A DNA stretch of 7,405 nt, from NCBI GenBank assembly GCA_003556955.1, contig PWQB01000506.1, forward strand, positions 1-7,405, given 5' to 3'. Below, piece after piece: positions 1-5,948 of this stretch. This stretch comes from Nostocaceae cyanobacterium CSSed10_463m (lineage in GTDB: Bacteria; Cyanobacteriota; Cyanobacteriia; Cyanobacteriales; Nostocaceae). The position numbers and the translations under genes were made by a program. Each line of letters begins with the position of its first letter. Positions within the stretch are counted from its first letter, which is position 1. Below the pieces are notes generated by a model. That model was not told the origin of the DNA. It ran no database searches and saw only the letters and a list, made by a program, of their open reading frames with translations.

Positions 1-243
1 CCAATCATCGATGAAATGCGCCGTGACCACTTCCAGCAGGCTGATGGCCGAGGTGAGGGCGGCGATGGCCAGCAGCAGGAAAAAAGCCGTGCCGAAAAGA
101 ATGGTGGCCGGAGCTCCGCCGGGCAGTTCGCTGAGGATCTGGGGGAAGACCACAAACACCAGGCCCGGCCCGCTCGTATCGATCAGCGTTTCGGGATCCG
201 CACCGTGAATCGCCGCCATGAAAAAGATAACCGGGAACACGAT
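1..243 (-). CDS. Sodium:neurotransmitter symporter (NSS/SLC6) family transporter, internal fragment; probably foreign to the contig
   Basis: The minus strand is open across all 81 codons and reads as a membrane transporter. It starts with a hydrophobic stretch 'IVFPVIFFMAAI', then the loop 'TSGPGLVFVVFPQILSELPG', then a long membrane segment containing 'ALTSAISLLEVVTAHFIDD'. The last part matches transmembrane helix 8 of the LeuT-like NSS family, where the adjacent Thr-Ser of 'ALTS' helps form the Na2 sodium site. The loop with 'GPGLVFV..P' fits the region between helices 7 and 8. Both ends are missing: the left end runs off the window and the other end stops at the join with cobN near 229-243. 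The piece is visibly more GC-rich (about 60% by eye) than everything to its right and lacks the HIP1 octamer, so I infer a non-cyanobacterial source. Family call is fairly firm; substrate unknown. Confidence 0.75.
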   Translation of the reverse strand, partial: MVFPVIFFMAAIHGADPETLIDTSGPGLVFVVFPQILSELPGGAPATILFGTAFFLLLAIAALTSAISLLEVVTAHFIDDW

Positions 244-738
244 ATCCTCGATTCTGATGATTATTATCAGTTTCAAGGTGGTTTAACCGCCGCAGTGCGA
301 TCGCTTCAGGGAAAAAATCCTCAAACCTATTTTGGTGATCACTCTAATCCAGAGCAACCACGGGTTCGTGAACTCAAATCAGAAATTGCACGGGTGTATC
401 GTTCTCGTGTAGTTAACCCCAAATGTATTGAAGGTATGATGCGTCACGGTTATAAAGGTGCATTTGAAATGGCCGCCACGGTAGATTATTTATTTGCCTA
501 CGATGCTACAGCCCAATGTGTGGAAGATTATATGTATGAGGGTGTGACAAAAGCCTATTTACTAGATCCTGTGGTTTGTGAATTTATCCAAGATAAAAAT
601 CCTTGGGCAATGCGTGATATTGCTGAAAAATTATTAGAAGCACACCAGCGTAATTTATGGCAGGATGTAAATATCCAGACATTAGAGAATTTGCGAAATC
701 TAGTACATCAAGCTGAAGCGACCATAGAAGAAAAATAA
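229..738 (+). CDS. cobN: Cobaltochelatase subunit CobN, C-terminal fragment (5' truncated)
   Basis: About 169 codons to the TAA at 736-738 encode the extreme C-terminus of the large chelatase subunit of the CobN / Mg-chelatase H family, which inserts cobalt into the corrin ring in aerobic cobalamin synthesis together with AAA+ partner subunits. Recognisable family blocks are 'NREHDILDSDDYYQFQGG', 'TYFGDHS..PEQPRVR', 'RHGYKGAFEMAATVDYLFAYD' (split: RHGYKGAFEMAATVD then YLFAYDAT) and 'NPWAMRDIAEKLLEA'. Full-length CobN is roughly 1,200-1,300 residues, so about 85% is absent. The upstream sequence in the same frame stays open but is the complement of a transporter gene, not CobN, so I start the homology at the join rather than at the ATG at 16. 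In cyanobacteria CobN and ChlH are paralogues; the 'DSDDYYQFQGG' block favours CobN. The next gene begins 18 bp downstream on the same strand, suggesting co-transcription. Confidence 0.85.
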   Translation, partial: NREHDILDSDDYYQFQGGLTAAVRSLQGKNPQTYFGDHSNPEQPRVRELKSEIARVYRSRVVNPKCIEGMMRHGYKGAFEMAATVDYLFAYDATAQCVEDYMYEGVTKAYLLDPVVCEFIQDKNPWAMRDIAEKLLEAHQRNLWQDVNIQTLENLRNLVHQAEATIEEK

Positions 739-744
739 TTGGTG

Positions 745-750
745 TAGGAA
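745..750 (+). promoter_or_regulatory. Ribosome binding site for the peptidoglycan-binding protein gene
   Basis: The purine-rich TAGGAA lies 6 nt before the ATG at 757, inside the 18-bp gap after cobN. It supports the 757 start. Confidence 0.55.
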
Positions 751-756
751 ACAAAT

Positions 757-1977
757 ATGGATAACCTTGCGTATTTGCATTTAGCTGATGCCTATGAAAA
801 TAATACATCCAGTGAATTGGTGTCTCTGGGTGCTTTATTGACTCAAGCATCTGCACCAGACTGGAAACGCTTTTCTAGTAGAGCGTGGAAGCATTTGTTA
901 CCCCTAGCGATCGCTTTGTCTATTCTTAGTTCTGTGAGCAGTGTTTTAGCTCTAGAGCGAGGCGATCAGGGGCCTTCGGTGAGAACTCTGCAACAACAGT
1001 TGCAACAAGCAGGCTTTTATGGAGGTAGTATTACAGAAGTCTATGATTTCTCTACAGAAGATGCTGTACGGCGTTTTCAACACGCTCATGGTTTAGCAGT
1101 TGATGGCATTGTGGGAGTCAATACAAGGCAAAAATTAGAAAACTTACAGACACCACAGGTAAGTTATGCCAATACAGAAGTGCCAACAATCACGGCTAAC
1201 AATATACAACTGCCAACACTGACTCCTGCCAGTACAGTATTTGCCACACTTGATATAAGTAATTCACCGCAACCACCAAAAGCCACCCCTGCTAGTCTCA
1301 CAACGACAACAGTTAGTCCTGTAGCAACTCAAAATACACGCCGTAGTTCTAACTTTTTGGTTAAAGGCGATGAGGGGGAAGAAGTCAGGCTGTTACAAGA
1401 ACGGCTTAGAATTGCAGGTTTCTATTCTGGTAACGCTACTGGGGTATTTGGCCCCATTACTGAAGAATCTGTCAAGCGGTTCCAAGCGGCTCATCAATTA
1501 GAAGTAGATGGCGTTGTCGGCCCCGCCACAGCCAGCAAATTACCCCCTGTTGGTGTGGGCGGAGAAGAAACCCCTCGCCGACAGACAGTGAATACAGACA
1601 ATCTCAGTATAGGACATCGGGGTGAAGCAGTAAGATTGCTACAAGAACATTTGCTTAAAGCCGGCTATCTAAATGGCACAGCAAGTGGATACTTTGGTTC
1701 CAATACTGCGGATGCTGTACGTCGGTTTCAAGCGGCTAATTACTTAGCTACTAGTGGTGTCGCTGATCCTACCACCAGAGCTAAGTTACATAGCGTTATT
1801 AACACTGCTTCCCCAGGTGAATTTAGTGTCTTAGAAATCCAAAGGCGACTACAAGACCAAGGTTTCTATCATGGCAGTCTCAATGGTGTCATGGCAGAGG
1901 AAACCAAAAGAGCCATTAAGCAAGCCCAAGAGTTTTACGGAATTAGTCTCAGAGATATTAGAAGCGGACGCTTTTAA
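757..1977 (+). CDS. Exported protein with four peptidoglycan-binding (PG_binding_1) repeats; alr1690-like
   Basis: The 406-residue product has a charged N-terminal 45 residues, a hydrophobic segment at about 45-65 ('LLPLAIALSILSSVSSVLA'), and then the envelope-facing part. This looks like a long signal peptide with cleavage after VLA, or a membrane anchor. Four PG_binding_1-type repeats follow at about 66-128, 200-262, 283-344 and 355-400. Each carries the pattern G-x-x-G-x-x-V-x-x-L-Q-x-x-L, then 'G-F/Y-Y/L', then 'A-V-x-R-F-Q', and the first two end in 'DG-x-VG-x-x-T'. The fourth is degenerate and short. A Thr/Pro/Ser-rich linker (about 130-198) separates repeats 1 and 2. No catalytic domain is present, so it probably only binds cell wall. 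It follows cobN closely and ends 13 bp from the convergent furA gene with no terminator-like hairpin between them, so its transcripts could run antisense through furA, as described for alr1690 in Anabaena. Confidence 0.88.
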   Translation: MDNLAYLHLADAYENNTSSELVSLGALLTQASAPDWKRFSSRAWKHLLPLAIALSILSSVSSVLALERGDQGPSVRTLQQQLQQAGFYGGSITEVYDFSTEDAVRRFQHAHGLAVDGIVGVNTRQKLENLQTPQVSYANTEVPTITANNIQLPTLTPASTVFATLDISNSPQPPKATPASLTTTTVSPVATQNTRRSSNFLVKGDEGEEVRLLQERLRIAGFYSGNATGVFGPITEESVKRFQAAHQLEVDGVVGPATASKLPPVGVGGEETPRRQTVNTDNLSIGHRGEAVRLLQEHLLKAGYLNGTASGYFGSNTADAVRRFQAANYLATSGVADPTTRAKLHSVINTASPGEFSVLEIQRRLQDQGFYHGSLNGVMAEETKRAIKQAQEFYGISLRDIRSGRF

Positions 1978-1990
1978 TTTCATTCAGTGA

Positions 1991-2446
1991 CTACAAAGGC
2001 ATTAGAGATCGTTGACATTTAGGACATACTGCATGGATTGTCATTTGACAATCCAGCAGGTGGAATCCTTCTTTTTGAGCGGTTTTTGCCCCGATTTTTA
2101 AAATTGAGTCGTTTTTAAACTCAATGGTCGCGTTACATTTCACACAAATTAAATGGTGGTGATGATGGGGGTAGGGCTGGTTGATTTCATAATGTTTATG
2201 TCCTTCTCCCAGTTCTAATTCCCGCAAAATCCCCATGCGTGCCATCAATTTCAACGTCCGATAGATAGTGGAAAGACTGATGCCTTCCCCTTCACTTTCT
2301 AGTCGATGATAAAGATCCTCAGCACTGAGATGTTCCCCTTGTGGAAGTTCTTGAAAAATGTGTAAAATTGTTTCGCGCTGGGGAGTTAAACGCCAACCTC
2401 GATCATTCAGTTCTGCCTTGAGTGAAGTAGATGTGTAAACAGTCAT
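1991..2446 (-). CDS. furA: Ferric uptake regulator FurA
   Basis: A 151-residue Fur-family repressor that uses Fe(II) to bind iron boxes and control iron uptake and many other genes. The N-terminal winged helix includes 'RGWRLTPQRETILHIF' and the recognition-helix region 'SLSTIYRTLKLM'. The metal/dimer half carries 'PYPHHHHHLICVKC'. Counting from Met-Thr-Val, cysteines fall at 101, 104, 133, 141 and 144, the exact positions described for Anabaena FurA. They form two CxxC motifs (CVKC, CPKC), and Cys141-Pro142 is the heme-responsive Cys-Pro motif. I chose the ATG at 2446 (MTVYTSTSLKAEL), which matches the known FurA N-terminus; an upstream in-frame ATG at 2464 would add six residues (MLRKIS). 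A GAGAAA purine stretch precedes 2446. The gene converges on the upstream cell-wall protein gene. I recall this protein from Anabaena as all1691. Confidence 0.95.
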   Translation of the reverse strand: MTVYTSTSLKAELNDRGWRLTPQRETILHIFQELPQGEHLSAEDLYHRLESEGEGISLSTIYRTLKLMARMGILRELELGEGHKHYEINQPYPHHHHHLICVKCNATIEFKNDSILKIGAKTAQKEGFHLLDCQMTIHAVCPKCQRSLMPL

Positions 2447-2479
2447 ACTAATTTTTCTCAACAAAGCCTATTAGTTGAG

Positions 2480-2509
2480 AATATAACAAATTTTGGGGGC
2501 AATTTGCAA
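2480..2509 (-). promoter_or_regulatory. Candidate furA promoter
   Basis: Reading on the minus strand, TTGCAA (2504-2509) and TATATT (2480-2485) are spaced 18 bp, close to a housekeeping-sigma promoter, and lie about 35 bp before the furA ATG. The region is AT-rich, so Fur autoregulation here is plausible (furA is autoregulated in Anabaena), but I cannot point to a clear iron box. Confidence 0.4.
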
Positions 2510-2535
2510 CAATCATGTCTTGTTGCGAAGTATTA

Positions 2536-2976
2536 CTAATTGACACTCTCCGGTCTAAAGACACGAAGATTCTTGGTTCAACGAGTCCACTTAGATTAGA
2601 CCCCTTGCGGTATCTAACCCATAGGTGGTTCTCTCCTCAAGCGTTAACTTTCCGAGTGCCCCTCGGTAGTTGGATTGCTCCAATAATTTGTTTGGTTAAA
2701 TTCTGTGCCGTCTAGTTCCCATGTAGATTTTACCTATTCCTGGGCAAGAAACTAGAACTATGGAATAGAACCCCATATCTTCAATTGTCAAGGTACAGAT
2801 TGCTGTTAAGCAGTGTAGGGTTTTTAATGTGGTTGATTACCCCTCCACGTTCTCAATTTTACCATTTTGTATCACGGCAGGGTAAACCCTGTATCGTGGT
2901 TTTTATCCCCGATCTAAAGCCCGAAAATTGCAACTACGTTGCTCTTTCTCTAGGGCTTTCAACCTACACTTTATAA
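2536..2976 (-). mobile_element. Decayed IS200/IS605-type element: tnpB 3'-end/reRNA-like right end plus structured left end
   Basis: This stretch has no intact gene. On the minus strand, 2540-2580 has the layout I recall for the right end of cyanobacterial tnpB elements: GAACCAAGAATC, a hairpin (CTTCG, bulged T, GTCT, TT loop, AGAC, CGGAG), then AGTGTCAA. Just upstream, the broken reading frames 'TEGHSES' and 'ERTTYGLDTARGLI' resemble a TnpB C-terminal tail, with frameshift and stop codons. At the other end (about 2850-2965) lie a two-tier hairpin (AAAGCCC...GGGCTTT enclosing GCAAC-GTA-GTTGC) and a second hairpin (CAGGG-TTTA-CCCTG flanked by CACG/CGTG), as at a left end. An internal inverted repeat TCTAGTT/AACTAGA lies at 2711-2717 and 2749-2755. 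I infer an internally deleted, non-autonomous remnant. Exact ends are uncertain, and the family assignment comes from memory of motifs. Confidence 0.5.
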
Positions 2977-3023
2977 TTCAGAATAATTTTTTAATATCAA
3001 CTGAAAAGATTTTTAATTCTCAG

Positions 3024-3091
3024 TTCGACAGTCGCATATCTAAGAGATGATTAAACCTCTTAGATATTTGCTGTGATTGAAGACTGTCGAA
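3024..3091. repeat. Nested inverted repeat immediately downstream of sigC (possible terminator or mRNA 3' hairpin)
   Basis: Outer 10-bp arms TTCGACAGTC (3024-3033) and GACTGTCGAA (3082-3091) enclose inner 11-bp arms ATATCTAAGAG (3036-3046) and CTCTTAGATAT (3057-3067) with a 10-nt loop. All 21 pairs are perfect. The interior is asymmetric: 2 nt on one side, 14 nt on the other. It begins 24 bp after the sigC stop on the minus strand, where it could end or protect the transcript. No immediate T-run follows, so it is not a classic intrinsic terminator. Confidence 0.75.
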
Positions 3092-3114
3092 TGCCCAGAA
3101 CAACCGACTCATGA

Positions 3115-4365
3115 TTAACTCAGGGATTCTAAATAATCGCGGATCAGGTTGCGTCGTTTGGGTTGGCGGAGCTTTTGCAAAGCTTTAGATTCGATTTGAC
3201 GGACTCGTTCTCTGGATAAATCAAGAGCGCGACCAATTTCGGCTAAGGAGTAAGGATGACCATCTGACAAACCAAAGCGCATGAGAATGACATCCCGCTC
3301 ACGGCTGGTTAAATCTGCCAATAGGCTATGCAAGTCTTTTTGTAAAGATTCTCGCATTAACATCTCTTCTGGGGTTACACAGTCTGTTTCCAGTAATTCC
3401 CCCAACTCAGTGTCTTTATCTTTACCAACTTTTGTTTCTAAAGAAACAGAACGTGGTACTCTGAGCAACACTTCCCGGACTGCGGCTGGTGTCATTTCTA
3501 ACTCAACTGCTAAATCTTCTAAGGTGGGAGTGCGACCTTTTTCTTGAGCAATTTTGCGTTGAGCTTTCTTAATTTTATTCAGCTTTTCTGTAATATGAAC
3601 AGGTAAGCGAATTGTACGACTAGAAGTGGCGATCGCTCGCGTAATTCCCTGGCGAATCCACCAATAAGCGTAAGTACTAAAGCGATACCCCTTAGTCGGG
3701 TCAAATTTCTCTACGGCTCTTTCTAAGCCTAAAGTTCCTTCTTGAACTAAATCTAATAATTCTAAACCGCGATTTTGATACTTTTTAGCAACGGACACTA
3801 CCAAGCGCAGATTTGCCTTGATCATGTGTTCTTTAGCCTGAAGTCCTTGAGACTGCACTTGCTCTAGTTCTGCAACTGTTAATTTAGCAATTTCTGCCCA
3901 ACGACGTTTGCCATTTGCTAAAGTGGGTTTGAGATCCACCAGTTCTATACCAGCAGTGGTAGCCCACCTTTCTAAAGAAGGGCGATGTCCCAGTTCAGAT
4001 GTCAAACGCTCTTGAACTTGAACTAACAACAGAAATGGTGCAACTACCTCATCTCCTTGCTTTGCAGCATTGGCAAGTACAGTCCGCATCCGTAAATAAC
4101 GTTGGACTTTTTGGGCTTCGGAAACTTCTTCATCGCGCCCTAAAAGCCGAACTCGCCCAATTTCCTGAAGATATAGACGTACTAAGTCTGTACTCCGACG
4201 GTTCGTGTTGGCTGCAAAGTTAGCAGGATCAACAGCAGCTACTTCCAATTCTTGGATATCGTCTGCTGATAACTCAGCATCATCGATAATCAATTCTTCA
4301 TCCAAAGCCTGGCGGGACTTTTTGATGTTGGAGGCCGCATCTGCGTAAAAAGATGTTGCTGGCAT
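3115..4365 (-). CDS. sigC: Group 2 RNA polymerase sigma factor SigC
   Basis: A sigma-70 family protein of 416 residues, counted from the ATG at 4365 (MPATSFYADA). The open frame extends to a TTG at 4395, but the ATG gives the length and N-terminus I recall for Anabaena SigC (all1692). After an acidic N-terminus come region 1.2 ('DLVRLYLQEIGRVRLLGRDEE', in two parts: DLVRLYLQEIG then RVRLLGRDEE, about 60-80), region 2 (about 178-257, with 'ANLRLVVSVAKKY', 'DLVQEGTLGL' and 'YRFSTYAYWWIRQ'), region 3 (about 258-335), and region 4 (about 350-402) with the -35-binding helix-turn-helix 'SLAEIGRALDLSRERVRQIE'. The lack of a long region 1.1 and the strongly conserved region 2 mark it as group 2, i.e. 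a non-essential alternative sigma. In Anabaena sigC is linked to early nitrogen starvation and heterocyst formation. furA lies downstream in the same orientation, separated by about 670 bp of repeats. Confidence 0.93.
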   Translation of the reverse strand: MPATSFYADAASNIKKSRQALDEELIIDDAELSADDIQELEVAAVDPANFAANTNRRSTDLVRLYLQEIGRVRLLGRDEEVSEAQKVQRYLRMRTVLANAAKQGDEVVAPFLLLVQVQERLTSELGHRPSLERWATTAGIELVDLKPTLANGKRRWAEIAKLTVAELEQVQSQGLQAKEHMIKANLRLVVSVAKKYQNRGLELLDLVQEGTLGLERAVEKFDPTKGYRFSTYAYWWIRQGITRAIATSSRTIRLPVHITEKLNKIKKAQRKIAQEKGRTPTLEDLAVELEMTPAAVREVLLRVPRSVSLETKVGKDKDTELGELLETDCVTPEEMLMRESLQKDLHSLLADLTSRERDVILMRFGLSDGHPYSLAEIGRALDLSRERVRQIESKALQKLRQPKRRNLIRDYLESLS

Positions 4366-4465
4366 AAGGATCGTCTCAATGGCTCCAGGTAACAATAGAT
4401 TACGGTCAGCTAATTAACTGTTGCTATTGTTCCCGTGATTCAAGATGAAATAACACGGTTGAGGT

Positions 4466-4500
4466 TTTCAGTAATTATTCTTTAAGAAAACATACTGAAA
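4466..4500. promoter_or_regulatory. 35-bp concentric dyad, operator-like, upstream of sigC
   Basis: TTTCAGTA (4466-4473) and TACTGAAA (4493-4500) form perfect 8-bp arms around TTCTT-T-AAGAA (4478-4488). Both dyads share the same centre, base 4483, and 14 of 17 possible pairs match. The centre is about 118 bp before the sigC ATG. The AT-rich make-up and absence of a T-run suggest a protein-binding operator rather than a terminator. The regulator is unknown. Confidence 0.45.
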
Positions 4501-4613
4501 TTTTCCTACACTAATACCGAATTGCATCGGTTGAGCGTTTGAATTGAACCAATAGCTATTCAAATCTATATTTAGGCTTTACATTGCACAGTAATTAGGA
4601 TCACAGGGCGAAA

Positions 4614-4634
4614 GTCAAAAGTCAAAAGTCAAAA
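4614..4634. repeat. Short tandem repeat, 3 x GTCAAAA (STRR type)
   Basis: Three perfect contiguous copies of the 7-mer GTCAAAA, with an extra partial AAA before. Heptanucleotide STRRs are a known hallmark of heterocystous cyanobacterial intergenic DNA. Confidence 0.85.
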
Positions 4635-4868
4635 GGCTGGTATGTTGGCATTCTGAACTTTTAAAAATGGGATGCCTGTTTAGTCCGTACTGTACTGGTT
4701 AGTATTTCAACGGGGATAAGTTTTTATCTTCGCGTCGGTAATTTGTATAAACATTGCTCAGTAAAAATCATGTTTATCATTGGTATAGTCATATCTACAT
4801 GGGATGAAAGTAATATCCTGACGATTTATTATTTTTTTTCCTAGGGATTATTGAGGAATAACTAGAAG

Positions 4869-4881
4869 TGACAAGTTGTCA
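4869..4881. repeat. 13-bp palindrome TGACAAGTTGTCA downstream of gpsA
   Basis: Perfect 6-bp arms around a single central base, about 50 bp beyond the gpsA stop. It is too tight for an RNA hairpin, so if functional it would be a protein site. It may be chance. Confidence 0.3.
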
Positions 4882-4931
4882 TAATTTAGTTAGTATACAC
4901 GGAGAAAGCGCCATTAAACTCCCATTAACGG

Positions 4932-5867
4932 CTAATAGTTGTACTCTGGCTTGGTATCTCTAAGCATCAGTTCCTCTAGTGCTTGTCTGGTTGTGACTTC
5001 ACCTTGGAGTAAGCGATAAACTTGCTCAGTAATCGGAATAGCAATGTTATGGTTTTTGGCTCGTTGTACTAACACTTGGCAAGTGTTGACACCTTCAGCA
5101 GTTCCTGGTAGGTTGTCCAGAATTTCTGTCAGGGTTTGACCAACAGCCATTTGGTAACCAACTTGGTAATTGCGACTCAGAGGACTATTGCAAGTTGCTA
5201 ACAAGTCTCCTAGACCTGATAAACCATAAAATGTTTCCGTCTTTGCGCCCCAACTCTGGCCAATACGCACCATTTCTGTGAGTCCACGGGTAACTAAAGC
5301 GGCTTTAGCATTGGTTCCTAGATGTAAGCCATCACATACACCAGCTGCGATCGCAATTATATTTTTTAATGTTCCCCCTAGTTCTACCCCTAGAGGATCA
5401 GGATTGGTATATACGCGAAAGCGAGGAGAAGAAAATACTTCTTGTACAAATTCAGCCGCAGCAGTGTTATTGCTGGCTGCTACCGTCGCAGCTGGTAATG
5501 ATTGTTGAATTTCTTTTGATAAATTTGGCCCAGATAAAACCACTATAGAATGATCCCGAAATGCTGTTTGCCAAATTTGCGAAGGTGTGCAGGTAGTTTG
5601 GGGATCTAAACCTTTTGTAGCCGTGACAAAAATTGTTTGCGGAGAAATGGGGCAAGATTTGACTTGAGAGACGACCTCACTCACCCCTTTCATCGAGATA
5701 GCCGACAAGATGATTTGGGCATCTTGTAGTACTGTTTCCAGATTTACTATTCCCCGCCGTGACCACACACGCACTTTATGGCCGTTTGCACTTGCCAAAT
5801 CTGCTAAAGCTATACCCCACGCACCTGCACCTAAAATCGCTATGGTAGTTTCTTGCACCGCTATCAT
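4932..5867 (-). CDS. gpsA: NAD(P)H-dependent glycerol-3-phosphate dehydrogenase
   Basis: The cytoplasmic enzyme of 311 residues reduces dihydroxyacetone phosphate to sn-glycerol-3-phosphate, the backbone for membrane glycerolipids. The nucleotide-binding loop is 'ILGAGAWG' (11-18), followed by 'VWSRRG' (34-39), 'TKGLD' (84-88) and 'LSGPNLSKEI' (111-120). The catalytic lysine is in 'GGTLKNIIAIAAGVCDGL' (K168), and substrate-binding 'GLSGLGDLLATC' (215-226) plus 'SRN' (231-233) follow. The protein is a little shorter than the bacterial norm of about 330 because the part after 'RRG' is compact, which I recall as usual for cyanobacterial GpsA. The start ATG at 5867 lacks a good Shine-Dalgarno but begins just ahead of the Rossmann strand. 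It lies 68 bp after lipA on the same strand and may be co-transcribed, although a palindromic repeat sits in the gap. Confidence 0.94.
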   Translation of the reverse strand: MIAVQETTIAILGAGAWGIALADLASANGHKVRVWSRRGIVNLETVLQDAQIILSAISMKGVSEVVSQVKSCPISPQTIFVTATKGLDPQTTCTPSQIWQTAFRDHSIVVLSGPNLSKEIQQSLPAATVAASNNTAAAEFVQEVFSSPRFRVYTNPDPLGVELGGTLKNIIAIAAGVCDGLHLGTNAKAALVTRGLTEMVRIGQSWGAKTETFYGLSGLGDLLATCNSPLSRNYQVGYQMAVGQTLTEILDNLPGTAEGVNTCQVLVQRAKNHNIAIPITEQVYRLLQGEVTTRQALEELMLRDTKPEYNY

Positions 5868-5884
5868 TACTTATTACTAATAAC

Positions 5885-5948
5885 TCCCTTGTACAGACGC
5901 GATTTATCGCGTCTCCCCGCTCCCTTGTATGCGATTTATCTCGTCTCA
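5885..5948. repeat. Two tandem copies of a Nostoc-type palindromic repeat between lipA and gpsA
   Basis: Copy 1 (5885-5916) starts TCCCTTGTA and contains AGACGCGAT-TT-ATCGCGTCT (5895-5914), a perfect 9-bp hairpin. Copy 2 (5921-5948) starts with the same TCCCTTGTA but has lost a few bases of the left arm (GCGATTTATCTCGTCT). The hairpin can form on either strand. Copy 2 overlaps the last codons and stop of lipA. Confidence 0.85.

Larger units (their letters stand above)
4366..4931. other. Intergenic region upstream of sigC and downstream of gpsA
   Basis: No protein gene is visible in this 566-bp stretch. It should contain the sigC promoter. It holds the 35-bp dyad at 4466-4500, an imperfect palindrome CCGA...TCGG (4518-4531), AATAGCTATT (4551-4560) within TTTGAAT...ATTCAAA (4538-4564), a triple 7-bp repeat (4614-4634), a weak GATAA/TTATC hairpin near 4712, and TGACAAGTTGTCA (4869-4881). 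I could not place the promoter with confidence. Confidence 0.6.

Noticed and set aside
11..228. Plus-strand reading frames at the left edge (including the extension of cobN back to an ATG at 16)
   Set aside because: They are open only because they oppose a GC-rich transporter coding strand; the residues do not resemble CobN before about position 229.
584..856. 90-residue minus-strand frame across the cobN / cell-wall gene boundary
   Set aside because: Antisense to two well-supported genes and without recognisable protein features.
2515..2976. Two short plus-strand frames (66 and 63 residues) between furA and sigC
   Set aside because: They lie within the degenerate IS200/IS605-like element and across its hairpins; no RBS or family signature.
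4366..4395. Upstream TTG extension of sigC by 10 residues
   Set aside because: The ATG at 4365 gives the 416-residue form and N-terminus expected for SigC.
4389..4403. NtcA-like site GTAACAATAGATTAC upstream of sigC
   Set aside because: The spacing is GTA-N9-TAC rather than GTA-N8-TAC and it lies too close to the sigC start for a usual NtcA activation site.
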